Below, one piece after another: positions 7,483 to 14,292 of a stretch of 64,000 bases of DNA. Source of the stretch: a virus; IMG/VR virus record IMGVR_UViG_3300021376_000051, positions 1 through 64,000 of that record; one strand, 5' to 3'. Within the stretch, counting starts at the first letter, position 1; every line of letters begins with the position of its first letter. The position numbers and the translations under genes were made by a program. A model generated the notes under the pieces. That model was not told the DNA's origin and ran no database searches. It was given only the letters and a program-made list of their open reading frames with translations.

Positions 7483-8415
7483 TCAAGCATGCTGTAGTGC
7501 GTATTCCATTACGCGGATCTTTGCCTTAGCACGATCCCCGAACAGAATATCATCGAACTTGTTATCAGTCTTGTTGTTGCCACGATAAATCTGGTCGTGA
7601 TCCAACCAGTTAGTCACAGCATTTGCCGCAGTCCAGAGGTTTGCTCCGGTGGTACGGCTTTCTGAATCAAAGGTATTAGACCACTTGATCATGGTGCTAA
7701 CAGCCTTTGAGTTGTCATCAGCTTGGTCAGCGTTGACTGGGTTTTCATGGATGCTACCGAACTGACTCATGTAAACATTAGTCCAGAAGGTTTGAACAAA
7801 GTCAGTAGTGACTTCCCGTTGTGCCATAAGGTTAGCTTGCTTAGCAAACTGCTCAGTACGAACACGGAAGAATTCAATACCATCAATCAGCGAGTCAATA
7901 CGAGCCTGGATATTTCCAGTGTGCTTGATGGTTACTGACATCTTGCTGCTACGCAGCGCAGCATTAAGAGTGTTCTCACAGATGACACGCACGGTGGTAG
8001 GCAGAACATTTAGGGTATGCTTGCCGTTGTGAGCATTGGTAAGCAGAGTGTAAGGACGAACTTCATCGTCGCGGTTACCAACATTGAAGCTGTCGCCACG
8101 CATGAGGAACCAAATACGCTCACCCTGGTAGAGATTACCTACGGTTTCAACGCGAACATTCTTACCATTAATAGCCTCTGCCATAGCAGCGACTTCAGAG
8201 TTCTGAATAACTCGGTACCCAGAACCAACAATACCAAGCACACGACCAGTATCCTGGCGCACGTTGGCATAGTACTGTCCATCAGCCTTGATCTTAGCTT
8301 CATGCTGATAAAGCACAGGCTGAGTAGTAACAGTCCAATCAAGGTTAGCATGAGCAATGGCCTCGGTCATGCTCATACCATCTACATTACGACCGGCAGT
8401 TGTAAAGATTGACAA
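7483..8415 (-). CDS. DUF932 phage/plasmid-like protein
   Basis: A 310-residue protein of the DUF932 family, common on phages and plasmids and without an agreed function. Recognisable parts are the N-terminal MSMTEAIAHANLDWTV, GRVLGIVGSGYRVIQN, YLLTNAHNGKHTL-like TLLTNAHNG and RVICENTLNAAL blocks. I take the TTG at 8415 as start: AAGGAATAAGA lies just before it and the sequence (M)SIFTTAGRNVDGMS begins as in homologues, whereas further upstream the frame overlaps another small gene. It is followed by a strong terminator, so it closes an early-type transcript. Confidence 0.85.
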   Translation of the reverse strand: MSIFTTAGRNVDGMSMTEAIAHANLDWTVTTQPVLYQHEAKIKADGQYYANVRQDTGRVLGIVGSGYRVIQNSEVAAMAEAINGKNVRVETVGNLYQGERIWFLMRGDSFNVGNRDDEVRPYTLLTNAHNGKHTLNVLPTTVRVICENTLNAALRSSKMSVTIKHTGNIQARIDSLIDGIEFFRVRTEQFAKQANLMAQREVTTDFVQTFWTNVYMSQFGSIHENPVNADQADDNSKAVSTMIKWSNTFDSESRTTGANLWTAANAVTNWLDHDQIYRGNNKTDNKFDDILFGDRAKAKIRVMEYALQHA

Positions 8416-8530
8416 TCTTATTCCTTTCAATAAATGTTGCGAGTGGGACCCACTCGCTTGAGGTGTCCAAGACCCACCCATCAAAGGTGTAGTCTAAGAT
8501 AATTCCAGCATCAAGAAGCTTGCTTACCAT
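8387..8530 (-). CDS. Tiny hypothetical protein
   Basis: A 47-residue frame (MVSKLLDAGIILDYTFDGWV) lying between the acidic protein ending at 8511 and the DUF932 start. It overlaps both by about 20-30 bases. The composition looks natural (a helix, then WVLDTSSEWVPLATFIER), but the ribosome site is weak. A hairpin (GCGAGTGGG/CACTCGC) lies within its 3' part. Confidence 0.4.
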   Translation of the reverse strand: MVSKLLDAGIILDYTFDGWVLDTSSEWVPLATFIERNKIVNLYNCRS

Positions 8531-8669
8531 TGATTCCGAAGAGGTACTCAGACCACTTGATGTTTGGGTCTGACTCAACTTCGTTTGGTTCGTCATATTC
8601 ATAGTAAAACTCTTCAGTCGGATCCGGCTCTGCGAACGATGGGCGATCTTTGATTTCACTCTGGGTCAT
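8511..8669 (-). CDS. Small acidic hypothetical protein
   Basis: A 52-residue very acidic protein (PDPTEEFYYEYDEPNEVESD) starting at the ATG at 8669, 14 bases inside the upstream gene. Acidic early phage proteins of this kind often mimic DNA or bind host proteins, but no family is recognised and this is only a suggestion. Confidence 0.55.
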   Translation of the reverse strand: MTQSEIKDRPSFAEPDPTEEFYYEYDEPNEVESDPNIKWSEYLFGINGKQAS

Positions 8670-8946
8670 TGTAATAAGGATCAGGAAGCATATCAAGTTT
8701 ATAAACGTAGTTGATAAACTCCTTAAGCTTATTCAATTGATCTTGAGTAAGAACTAGGATTGGCCTATTTTCCATAAAGACAGGACCGAAAGCAATGTAA
8801 ACATTGCGTGGCGAGTAACTGATTTTATCAGTACTAGCTTCCTTTGAAAAGCCAAAGGTGACCTGATTAGTTTCTTCAAGACCCCTAATAATTAGGTGTG
8901 CTGAGTTAGTTGTACTAAACTTGTATTGCTTGTCGTTATTAAACAT
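8656..8946 (-). CDS. Hypothetical early-region protein
   Basis: A 96-residue protein starting MFNNDKQYKFSTTNS. It seems to be mainly beta in the first two thirds (HLIIRGLEETNQVTFGFS, NVYIAFGPVFMENRPILVL), then one helix (QDQLNKLKEFINYVYKL). The ATG at 8946 overlaps the upstream gene by 8 bases. It belongs to the run of small early-type genes between the DUF932 gene and 10214. No family recognised. Confidence 0.65.
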   Translation of the reverse strand: MFNNDKQYKFSTTNSAHLIIRGLEETNQVTFGFSKEASTDKISYSPRNVYIAFGPVFMENRPILVLTQDQLNKLKEFINYVYKLDMLPDPYYNDPE

Positions 8947-9328
8947 TTGATTCTTCTTCAAACTGACCAAACGAAACATACTCTTGCATGTCGGGACCAC
9001 CCCAACATTCTGGAATCTCTTCAGAGATTACCTCGTTAAGTCTCTCTGCCATTTCTGAATCAGAAAGACCCTTGTAATCAATAATTCGTACACCAATTTC
9101 TACAAGACCATCAACCCAGTCGCGCCAGTTGGTTTCAGAAACGGTGGTAAGACCGAAACCAACTTCGGCCAGCATCTTAGCATTAGTAGTAAGCTTACCG
9201 TTTTGATCAAGCCAGACGCTTGTTTCAATAAACTTGTCCTTGTTGTCACCGATAAGGTGATTGATCTTGTCCAAGCGGTTCTGCCGCTTACGCTCAACCA
9301 GTTCTTTGTTAACCATTGTAGTTTGCAT
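8939..9328 (-). CDS. Hypothetical early-region protein
   Basis: A 129-residue protein, N-terminally basic (VNKELVERKRQNRLDKINHL) and C-terminally acidic (SEEIPECWGGPD, GQFEEESNV). Two ATGs, at 9328 and 9316, both have weak purine-rich sites; the second gives 125 residues. It overlaps its neighbours at both ends, consistent with one polycistronic early message. No family recognised. Confidence 0.65.
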   Translation of the reverse strand: MQTTMVNKELVERKRQNRLDKINHLIGDNKDKFIETSVWLDQNGKLTTNAKMLAEVGFGLTTVSETNWRDWVDGLVEIGVRIIDYKGLSDSEMAERLNEVISEEIPECWGGPDMQEYVSFGQFEEESNV

Positions 9329-9455
9329 CCACTTCCATAATCTCTTCTGAGATCTTTTCTAGTTGTTCATAAATGTGGGTCATGTCACCCACGGTTTCAT
9401 TACGCTTTTCAATGAGGATCATAAGATGATTAAATGTTTTGAAAATCTTTTCCAT
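9309..9455 (-). CDS. Tiny coiled-coil protein
   Basis: A 48-residue frame: MEKIFKTFNHLMILIEKRNE followed by an acidic coiled-coil-like half (IYEQLEKISEEIMEVD). It starts 2 bases after the stop of the upstream gene, with GGTGG nearby, and ends 7-20 bases inside the next gene, filling an otherwise empty gap exactly. Confidence 0.6.
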   Translation of the reverse strand: MEKIFKTFNHLMILIEKRNETVGDMTHIYEQLEKISEEIMEVDANYNG

Positions 9456-9457
9456 AG

Positions 9458-9841
9458 TTACCACCATCCAAGTATTACACCGTTGTTATTAGCAACGGCA
9501 TTGAACCAATCAGCAAGCATTTCTGCTTCGCTGAGATCTACACCATAGATAGATTCAGTTACCTCAAAGGCAAGGTGATCTGGGTTTTGCTTTATAAAAT
9601 GGTCAACAAACTTAGTAAGCTTATCAGCCATCTTCTTAACAACTTCTTCAGGGATAACAGAAGCATACAGGGTTTGCCCTGTAACGTACTCCACATAGTC
9701 ATTGTAGACTTTGCCCCTGAATGAGTTATTATTCATTGAGCAAATCCCAGAACACAACTTGTTGTTCTGAAATAGGCTGTTATCCATGACGGTGAATCCA
9801 CCGTCTGAATCTCTTGTACATGCAAAGTTATCAAGTCCCAT
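9458..9841 (-). CDS. Conserved hypothetical protein (MGLDNFA type)
   Basis: A 127-residue protein beginning MGLDNFACTRDSDGGF, a start seen in many uncharacterised phage proteins. It has four cysteines, a central segment with YVEYVTGQTLYASVIP and an acidic helix near the C-terminus. GAGGAATATTTCA precedes the ATG at 9841, which lies inside the end of the previous gene. Function unknown. Confidence 0.7.
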   Translation of the reverse strand: MGLDNFACTRDSDGGFTVMDNSLFQNNKLCSGICSMNNNSFRGKVYNDYVEYVTGQTLYASVIPEEVVKKMADKLTKFVDHFIKQNPDHLAFEVTESIYGVDLSEAEMLADWFNAVANNNGVILGWW

Positions 9842-10214
9842 TGAAATATTCCTCACATTTGTTCTTAAAGAATTCTTCGTTGGATGAGAACAACATATGA
9901 TATTCATTTCGGAAGCATTCCTTAGACTTCCATTCCTGGGTCTTTAGTTCAATCCTAAAGCCTTCCTCGAATGGTCCCCAGATACTTGGGTCATTTTTGT
10001 TGTATTCTTCTTCTTCATAGGATTGAAAGGCATCACAGAAAGCACAGCTTCCAAAGTGATACCAAACAATCCCAAACAAACCTTCAGAATTCTTCACAAG
10101 GTACATGGATGTACCTGAGAAGTCTCCTTCATGTTCAACCAAAACAACAGTGCAATTAACTTCCTTGCACATTCCATCAATCACTTGATATACACTTTTG
10201 TATTTAGTAGCCAT
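9831..10214 (-). CDS. Hypothetical cysteine-containing protein
   Basis: A 127-residue protein with a mixed N-terminal half (TVVLVEHEGDFSGTSMYLV) and a CAFCDAF cysteine pair near residue 59, then an aromatic, acidic C-terminal half. AAGGATTAT precedes the ATG. It is the first gene after a terminator (10304-10342) and a promoter-like element (10245-10271), so it probably opens the early message running to 7483. Family unknown. Confidence 0.7.
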   Translation of the reverse strand: MATKYKSVYQVIDGMCKEVNCTVVLVEHEGDFSGTSMYLVKNSEGLFGIVWYHFGSCAFCDAFQSYEEEEYNKNDPSIWGPFEEGFRIELKTQEWKSKECFRNEYHMLFSSNEEFFKNKCEEYFNGT

Positions 10215-10244
10215 ATAATCCTTAGGTTTACCTAGGTATTTATT

Positions 10245-10271
10245 ATTACTATAGTATTAATATTACCTAGG
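10245..10271 (-). promoter_or_regulatory. Candidate phage promoter element
   Basis: On the minus strand CCTAGGTAATATTAATAC runs into TATAGTAA, about 30 bases upstream of the gene at 10214. The ACTATAGT core resembles the initiation end of T7-type promoters. A related copy, CCTAGATAATATTTACAATAG, lies at 10601-10622. The element is also the arm of a palindrome (CCTAGGTA/TACCTAGG), so a structural role is possible. Confidence 0.4.
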
Positions 10272-10303
10272 TTTGAAGCCCTAGCTATATGCTAGGATAT
10301 TGG

Positions 10304-10342
10304 GATAAAAACAGGTTGCAAGGATTATTAGTCCTTGCAACC
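10304..10342 (-). terminator. Rho-independent terminator
   Basis: On the minus strand GGTTGCAAGGA pairs with TCCTTGCAACC over 11 bp, followed by TGTTTTTATCC. It begins 5 bases after the stop of the 81-residue gene. A second small hairpin (CCTAGC/GCTAGG) follows at 10278-10294. Confidence 0.92.
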
Positions 10343-10347
10343 CTAGG

Positions 10348-10593
10348 TTAGAATGGTAGACTGGTTGCCAAAGGCTCAGGAGCCGGCGGCGGTTCGGACT
10401 TTGGCGAGGGTCGGCTAAGCTTACCCTTGAAGGCAGGAGCCTTCGGGTGAGCAGCCCCCGAGTTATCCCACATACTGATGGGATACTTAACGCCATTGAT
10501 CGTAACATAACCATTGAGTGCAGGGCTAGCCGGGTTTTCCGAATTAACCTTCCACACATCTATCCGAATATTAGGTGCGTTTGTTTCTTGCAT
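10348..10593 (-). CDS. Small hypothetical protein, proline-rich C-terminus
   Basis: An 81-residue protein. The first 50 residues look folded (IRIDVWKVN, LNGYVTINGVKYPISMWDNS). The rest is a basic, proline-rich tail (PKSEPPPAPEP). The nucleotide sequence of the tail is noticeably GC-rich. No Shine-Dalgarno is visible before the ATG, and a promoter-like element (10601-10622) ends only 8 bases upstream, so the message may have a very short leader. A strong terminator follows, making it a one-gene unit. No family recognised. Confidence 0.7.
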   Translation of the reverse strand: MQETNAPNIRIDVWKVNSENPASPALNGYVTINGVKYPISMWDNSGAAHPKAPAFKGKLSRPSPKSEPPPAPEPLATSLPF

Positions 10594-10600
10594 TTGTAAA

Positions 10601-10622
10601 ACTATTGTAAATATTATCTAGG
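10601..10622 (-). promoter_or_regulatory. Second copy of the candidate promoter element
   Basis: The minus strand reads CCTAGATAATATTTACAATAG here, matching the element at 10245-10271 except for a one-base gap and a few substitutions. It lies immediately before the 81-residue gene. Confidence 0.35.
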
Positions 10623-10680
10623 ACGTTTCCTAGGATTGATAAACCTAGACAAATTATCAACCCCGATACAAGGTAAAACA

Positions 10681-10749
10681 TTATTCCTCTGATTCGTAGG
10701 AAGACATTAGATCTTCCCATTCAGCTACTAGCTTCCAGTCTTCTTCCAT
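10681..10749 (-). CDS. Possible 22-residue acidic peptide
   Basis: GGGAG stands a few bases before an ATG at 10749, which opens MEEDWKLVAEWEDLMSSY and stops after 22 codons. This is the only plausible translated stretch between 10594 and 11812. It follows a series of three hairpins (10815-10895) that could form its leader. It is too short to judge by composition. Confidence 0.3.
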   Translation of the reverse strand: MEEDWKLVAEWEDLMSSYESEE

Positions 10750-10898
10750 GAAACTCCCTGGTTAGGATTACGTTAACTTCTTAAAAGACATTCCACACAT
10801 CTCTGCGAAGAATGCCATATTGAGGATTCCTAGTTCGACCTCAATCTTTATCAGGGGATGCCTGATAACTTTTGGCTAACTAATATGCCAAGGCTAAG

Positions 10899-10933
10899 GA
10901 AAAGACAACCTAAGGGTTAGCCTAGGTTGTCCC
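10899..10933 (-). terminator. Terminator-like hairpin at the 3' end of the structured RNA
   Basis: On the minus strand GACAACCTA pairs with TAGGTTGTC and is followed by TTTTCC. It closes the dense structured stretch that begins just below 11750. It is weaker than the other terminators here. Confidence 0.55.
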
Positions 10934-11745
10934 ATGTAGGTCTTTACATTATCTCTTACCAGAGTAGATATAGACCTTAGACTATCTACTCTTGGTTATC
11001 CAATAACCGATGAAACGGTACATATTAGGGGTGTTTCATGTCCCTAACTGACTTCCGGCTTGAATTGAGTCCCCCATGTAGATCCGTCAACCTACACGGG
11101 ACGCACTATGCTTATGCTTCTATTTAACCTCGCATAGTCGAGGTATCCCTAATGCCGTGTTACCACCCTAGGATAAACGGGTGACACTTGCCTGCCTAAA
11201 GGCCGGTATAATAACCACAATGGTAGGCTTACCCATTGCTACACCCTTGCGGGGCGTTTATTACCTAGGTTTGCGGCCTAGGTAATATCCTATTAGGTTC
11301 TTCCCGTTGCAACGGTTCACCTCCTTAAGTTTGAAAGATATCCCACAGGTTTCCCCGTGGGATACCAGCTAGACTTGTTTCTAGCACGGGTGGAATGTAC
11401 CACCTATTTGGCGTGGCCTGGCAGGATTCCAGCGGGTACCTGCATCATCCGATTTACGTGACCTAGCTTGGCCCTACGGGTCCTTTGATCAGATCGGTGC
11501 TTTGAATCGTTAAGCTACAGGCCACAAGTGGGGATTTTAACCGTGTTTTAAGCCACAGTCAACCACTAGTTTGTTGTCCACAATTTATTAATCCCCTATG
11601 GACGTTTGCTTGGGATACCCTAGTTGGCTTAATCCAACTACCCGGGCAGGGTTGGCACCTAGAATGCCATTAGAAGCCACGGAACTGGTGACCCCTACCA
11701 TGTGGGGGTTGAGACAGTGCATGACCTCTAATGGAAGCCTAGGGG
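10899..11745 (-). ncRNA. Candidate large structured non-coding RNA (about 850 nt)
   Basis: No credible reading frame covers this stretch, but the minus strand folds almost continuously. Clear stems (both arms within the range given) are 11667-11734 (CCATTAGA/TCTAATGG long-range, with inner hairpins), 11621-11640, 11389-11404, 11368-11385, 11339-11364 (11 bp with a GAAA tetraloop on the minus strand only), 11259-11287 (11 bp), 11218-11238, 11127-11144, an H-type pseudoknot at 11010-11047, and 10959-10995 (12 bp). It is bounded by terminators at 11752-11794 and 10899-10933. The GNRA loop orientation and its neighbours favour the minus strand. Size, ornateness and phage location recall GOLLD or ROOL RNAs, but I cannot match it to either. 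A pseudo-tRNA-like fold lies at 11415-11523. Confidence 0.7.
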
Positions 11746-11751
11746 CTTGGG

Positions 11752-11794
11752 ATAAAAGCAGGGGCACCCAAGCAAGATTGCCTGGATGCCCCTG
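11752..11794 (-). terminator. Rho-independent terminator after the island's last gene
   Basis: On the minus strand CAGGGGCATCC pairs with GGGTGCCCCTG (one G-U pair), followed by CTTTTATCC. It starts 19 bases after the stop of the 67-residue gene and directly precedes the structured RNA. Confidence 0.88.
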
Positions 11795-11812
11795 TTTCGT
11801 CTGTTTCCAGCA

Positions 11813-12016
11813 TTAAAGCTGGGTTTCAATCAGTCCACGGGCTTCAGCCTCGGCCAAGATCCCCTGAATCTTCGATTCGGAGGTGACCTTACCGCGCTGG
11901 ACCTGGATGACCAGATTCAGCAGCTCCTTGTCGCCCAGCCGGGTGTAATCCACGGTGAGCTGCGGACGGGGGAGGGCCACAAGGGCCTTCGACGTAAAGG
12001 TGATGTTGATGGGCAT
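11813..12016 (-). CDS. Small hypothetical protein of the GC-rich island
   Basis: A 67-residue protein: a beta-like N-terminus (MPINITFTSKALVALPRPQ) and a helical C-terminal half (DKELLNLVIQVQRGK, IQGILAEAEARGL). I use the ATG at 12016 because AAAGGATTGGTG stands just before it; the frame is open to 12073 but without a site. It is the last gene of the GC-rich island and is followed by a terminator. No family recognised. Confidence 0.6.
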   Translation of the reverse strand: MPINITFTSKALVALPRPQLTVDYTRLGDKELLNLVIQVQRGKVTSESKIQGILAEAEARGLIETQL

Positions 12017-12277
12017 CACCAATCCTTTCTGGGAACCACTGATGATAGTGAACATTCCCTTTGGGTCCAACATCAGCAGCCACTCGCGCGAGTGATCTTA
12101 CTGATGTAAAATCGCAAGAGTGGCGCGGAGCGAAGCGGAGTCGCCACAACGGGAGGGCAACCAAAGGCAAGCCCTGCGCTGAACGGAGCGTGTGGCTCCG
12201 TGAAGTCCGCTCTAGGGGCACTTATCCCTAGGGGATAATATTATTAGTTAATTGAACCTATGAGTCAGGTTATTGGC
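12017..12277 (-). other. Intergenic leader in the GC-rich island
   Basis: This 261-base gap between the compact RNA polymerase and the 67-residue gene holds no convincing gene. Visible structure on the minus strand includes an AT-rich patch (CTAATAATATTATCC, about 12227-12241) that could be a promoter, CCCCTAGGG-type inverted repeats just downstream of it, a GGAGC/GCTCC hairpin and the palindrome CACTCGCGCGAGTG near 12090. The role is unknown. Confidence 0.4.
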
Positions 12278-14167
12278 TTAGCCCATGAAGTTGCGGGAAG
12301 CCGTGAAACGATGCTCGTTGATGGGCTTCCATCCCTCCTTCCAGATCTTGTGGTTGAGGTGGACCTGGTACTGAGCCAGGTTGTTTGCAAGGCGGGGTTC
12401 GGTCATGTACATCTTCTTGTACAGAACCTTCCACGCCATCTTGACGAAGCGCACACCCGCACAGCAAGTGCCGTGCGAGTCATGGATGGGCGAGTAGGGC
12501 AACCCCTTGATTGCCATGAGCCGAGCGATGCCCGACACATGGGCAGCATCTTCCGAATGGATCACCAACGGCGGGGCTGCCGATGCCTGCTTGATCAACT
12601 TACGCTTCATCAGCGTAACCTTGATCTTGCGGTCCCCAACCGTGAACTCCACACGGTTAGGCTTCTCGTCCTTGTCCCAGTCATGCTGGAACACGAACGA
12701 CTTGGCCCCGTCATGGTGATGCCAAGTGAAGATCTGTCCTTTATCGTGTGCCTTGCTGTAGGCATCACGGACAAGGCGGATGAACTCCCGAAGCTTCGGG
12801 AACATCCGCAACAAGGACTCATGGTACGCCTTGGAAACTTCCAAGGCATCGTCCCATGCGGTATCCAGACGATCCACCCAAACATCAACCCAGTCTGGGT
12901 TGAATGCCTCTGGGTCCTTGGTCAACAATGCCTTGGCCTTCTTCGGGCAATAGTTATTGCCCTCTGAGATGCGGTCCCAGTCATCCCCGTCCTTGAGGAT
13001 GAGGCCCTTGGCCAAGCCGCCCGGTCCTGCGCCATAACCAAGGCGCATGACAAAGTACTTGGCCTCTTCAGGGTGGAAGAACTCCAACAAGGTTCCGCCA
13101 TAGCCAGCCTGTGCTGACTTGGCAACCTCCTTGTACAATGACTTCTTCCTCTTGGTGCCACCAAGGTTGGTGTACCAAGCGAGAGTTGAGTCACCGCACA
13201 ACCCGGCAATCCTCTGGTATCCGTCTGAAGTACAGTCCTGCTGGAAGATGTAAGAGGTTGCCCCCGTGTCTTCCAGCTCGGCCATTGCCACGGCCAACTC
13301 AAACCGGGAAATGATTTTGGTTACCTTGCAGCCGAACCAGTCGGCTGCACTCTTGAGATGGGCAATAGCCCCATCTCGCGGGTGGAAAGGCTGTTCCTGG
13401 GTAGGAACAAACCCTTCCTTCTCTGCCTCCGCATGGGTCATCGCCATGCGGACGCGGAAGATCAGTTCACGGTAGTTACGGGGAGTAACCCCATCCTCCT
13501 TGGCAACCGCCCAGCAAGCTGCCAAGTTTGCCGCCTTGTCTTTACCAAGGCTGTAAGCCTTGGCGTAGCCCATCAGGCTACGGACGAGCACACCGCCCAT
13601 GTGGGCAAGCGTGTCGGGGAAGTAGAACCTCCTCCGCTTGAAGCAGTAGAACCTAAACACATCGGTTCCCTGCTTTTCGGCCTGTGCCACGGCCTTGAGA
13701 GCCGTGGCAAACTTGAGGCCCCCGCCCTCGGCACCGGGCATCTTCTGCCCAATGCTGTACAGGCGAGAGCTACCGAACGCCTTCAGGAATCGGAGAGCTT
13801 CCGGCCTGAAGGCGTACTGAACTCCCTGAAGGAAGTTCAGGGTGTCCGCATCTGCTGCGGACAACCCGGGCATCTCCTCCCAAACAGGAGGTTCAGCCCG
13901 GACAAGGAGCGCAGTCTTGGGCACAACCCAGATGCGCTCCGACCGATGGCCGTCATCCGTGATCACTTGCTCACGGCTGATGGCGTACTCAGGCCGCAGC
14001 AGCAGCTGCTCCACGGCCTTCTTGGCGGCAGCACCCAGCTCTGCCTCGTCGCCAAGGAACGTGCATGCGTCCTTGGCGACGGCCCAGCACCGCTGGATGG
14101 TGAGCGGGTATGTTACCCGCTGAACCAGCGCGCTGAGCATTGCACTGACAATCTTCTTATTGGTCAT
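12278..14167 (-). CDS. Compact divergent single-subunit RNA polymerase
   Basis: A 629-residue protein of the T7-like RNA polymerase superfamily, much shorter than T7 RNAP (883) and very different from the 811-residue enzyme at 3566-6001. The active-site set is present: motif A QQDCTSDGYQRIAG (D near residue 310), motif B KYFVMRLGYGAG (K near 374, Y eight residues on, as K631/Y639 in T7), the VIHSEDAAHVSGIA helix and motif C SPIHDSHGT (near 563), with about 65 residues after it as in T7. The TxxGR position is altered to FKRRRFY. About 230 residues are missing before motif A, where T7 keeps promoter-recognition domains. The coding sequence is near 60% GC. The start ATG follows GAGGTAACC and a duplicated structured leader. 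It may be an early, second or accessory polymerase. Confidence 0.88.
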   Translation of the reverse strand: MTNKKIVSAMLSALVQRVTYPLTIQRCWAVAKDACTFLGDEAELGAAAKKAVEQLLLRPEYAISREQVITDDGHRSERIWVVPKTALLVRAEPPVWEEMPGLSAADADTLNFLQGVQYAFRPEALRFLKAFGSSRLYSIGQKMPGAEGGGLKFATALKAVAQAEKQGTDVFRFYCFKRRRFYFPDTLAHMGGVLVRSLMGYAKAYSLGKDKAANLAACWAVAKEDGVTPRNYRELIFRVRMAMTHAEAEKEGFVPTQEQPFHPRDGAIAHLKSAADWFGCKVTKIISRFELAVAMAELEDTGATSYIFQQDCTSDGYQRIAGLCGDSTLAWYTNLGGTKRKKSLYKEVAKSAQAGYGGTLLEFFHPEEAKYFVMRLGYGAGPGGLAKGLILKDGDDWDRISEGNNYCPKKAKALLTKDPEAFNPDWVDVWVDRLDTAWDDALEVSKAYHESLLRMFPKLREFIRLVRDAYSKAHDKGQIFTWHHHDGAKSFVFQHDWDKDEKPNRVEFTVGDRKIKVTLMKRKLIKQASAAPPLVIHSEDAAHVSGIARLMAIKGLPYSPIHDSHGTCCAGVRFVKMAWKVLYKKMYMTEPRLANNLAQYQVHLNHKIWKEGWKPINEHRFTASRNFMG

Positions 14168-14189
14168 GGTTACCTCTAAGAAAACTTGT

Positions 14190-14271
14190 GGTCATTTAAA
14201 CTGTTGACCACTTGCAGTTACCCCAAAGGGGAAGCCCAAGGTAAGACACTTAAGCCTTACCTTGGGGTAGT
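14190..14271 (-). repeat. Duplicated three-hairpin leader, copy 1 (before the compact RNAP)
   Basis: Its 37-base core (14235-14271) is identical to 14693-14729, and the rest of the 80 bases is similar. On the minus strand it folds into CCCAAGGTAAG/CTTACCTTGGG (11 bp), CCCC/GGGG and GTGGTC/GACCAC hairpins, ending about 20 bases before the RNAP ATG. It could be an RNase III processing site, a promoter region or a regulatory leader. Confidence 0.8.
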
Positions 14272-14292
14272 CATCGAACGCAGGAGATCAGG

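Noticed and set aside
11580-11650. Second tRNA candidate (GGGGATT ... AATCCCC, about 11533-11599)
   Set aside because: The acceptor-like pairing is good, but the T and D arms are not in tRNA geometry; better explained as a multibranch domain of the structured RNA.
10899-11745. Group I or group II intron
   Set aside because: No interrupted gene flanks the region, and I could not find the group I P7 core or a group II domain V.
12260-14179. Long plus-strand frames (235 residues at 12260-12967, 273 residues at 13358-14179)
   Set aside because: They lie opposite the compact RNA polymerase, whose active-site motifs prove the minus-strand frame. Long antisense frames are expected in GC-rich DNA.
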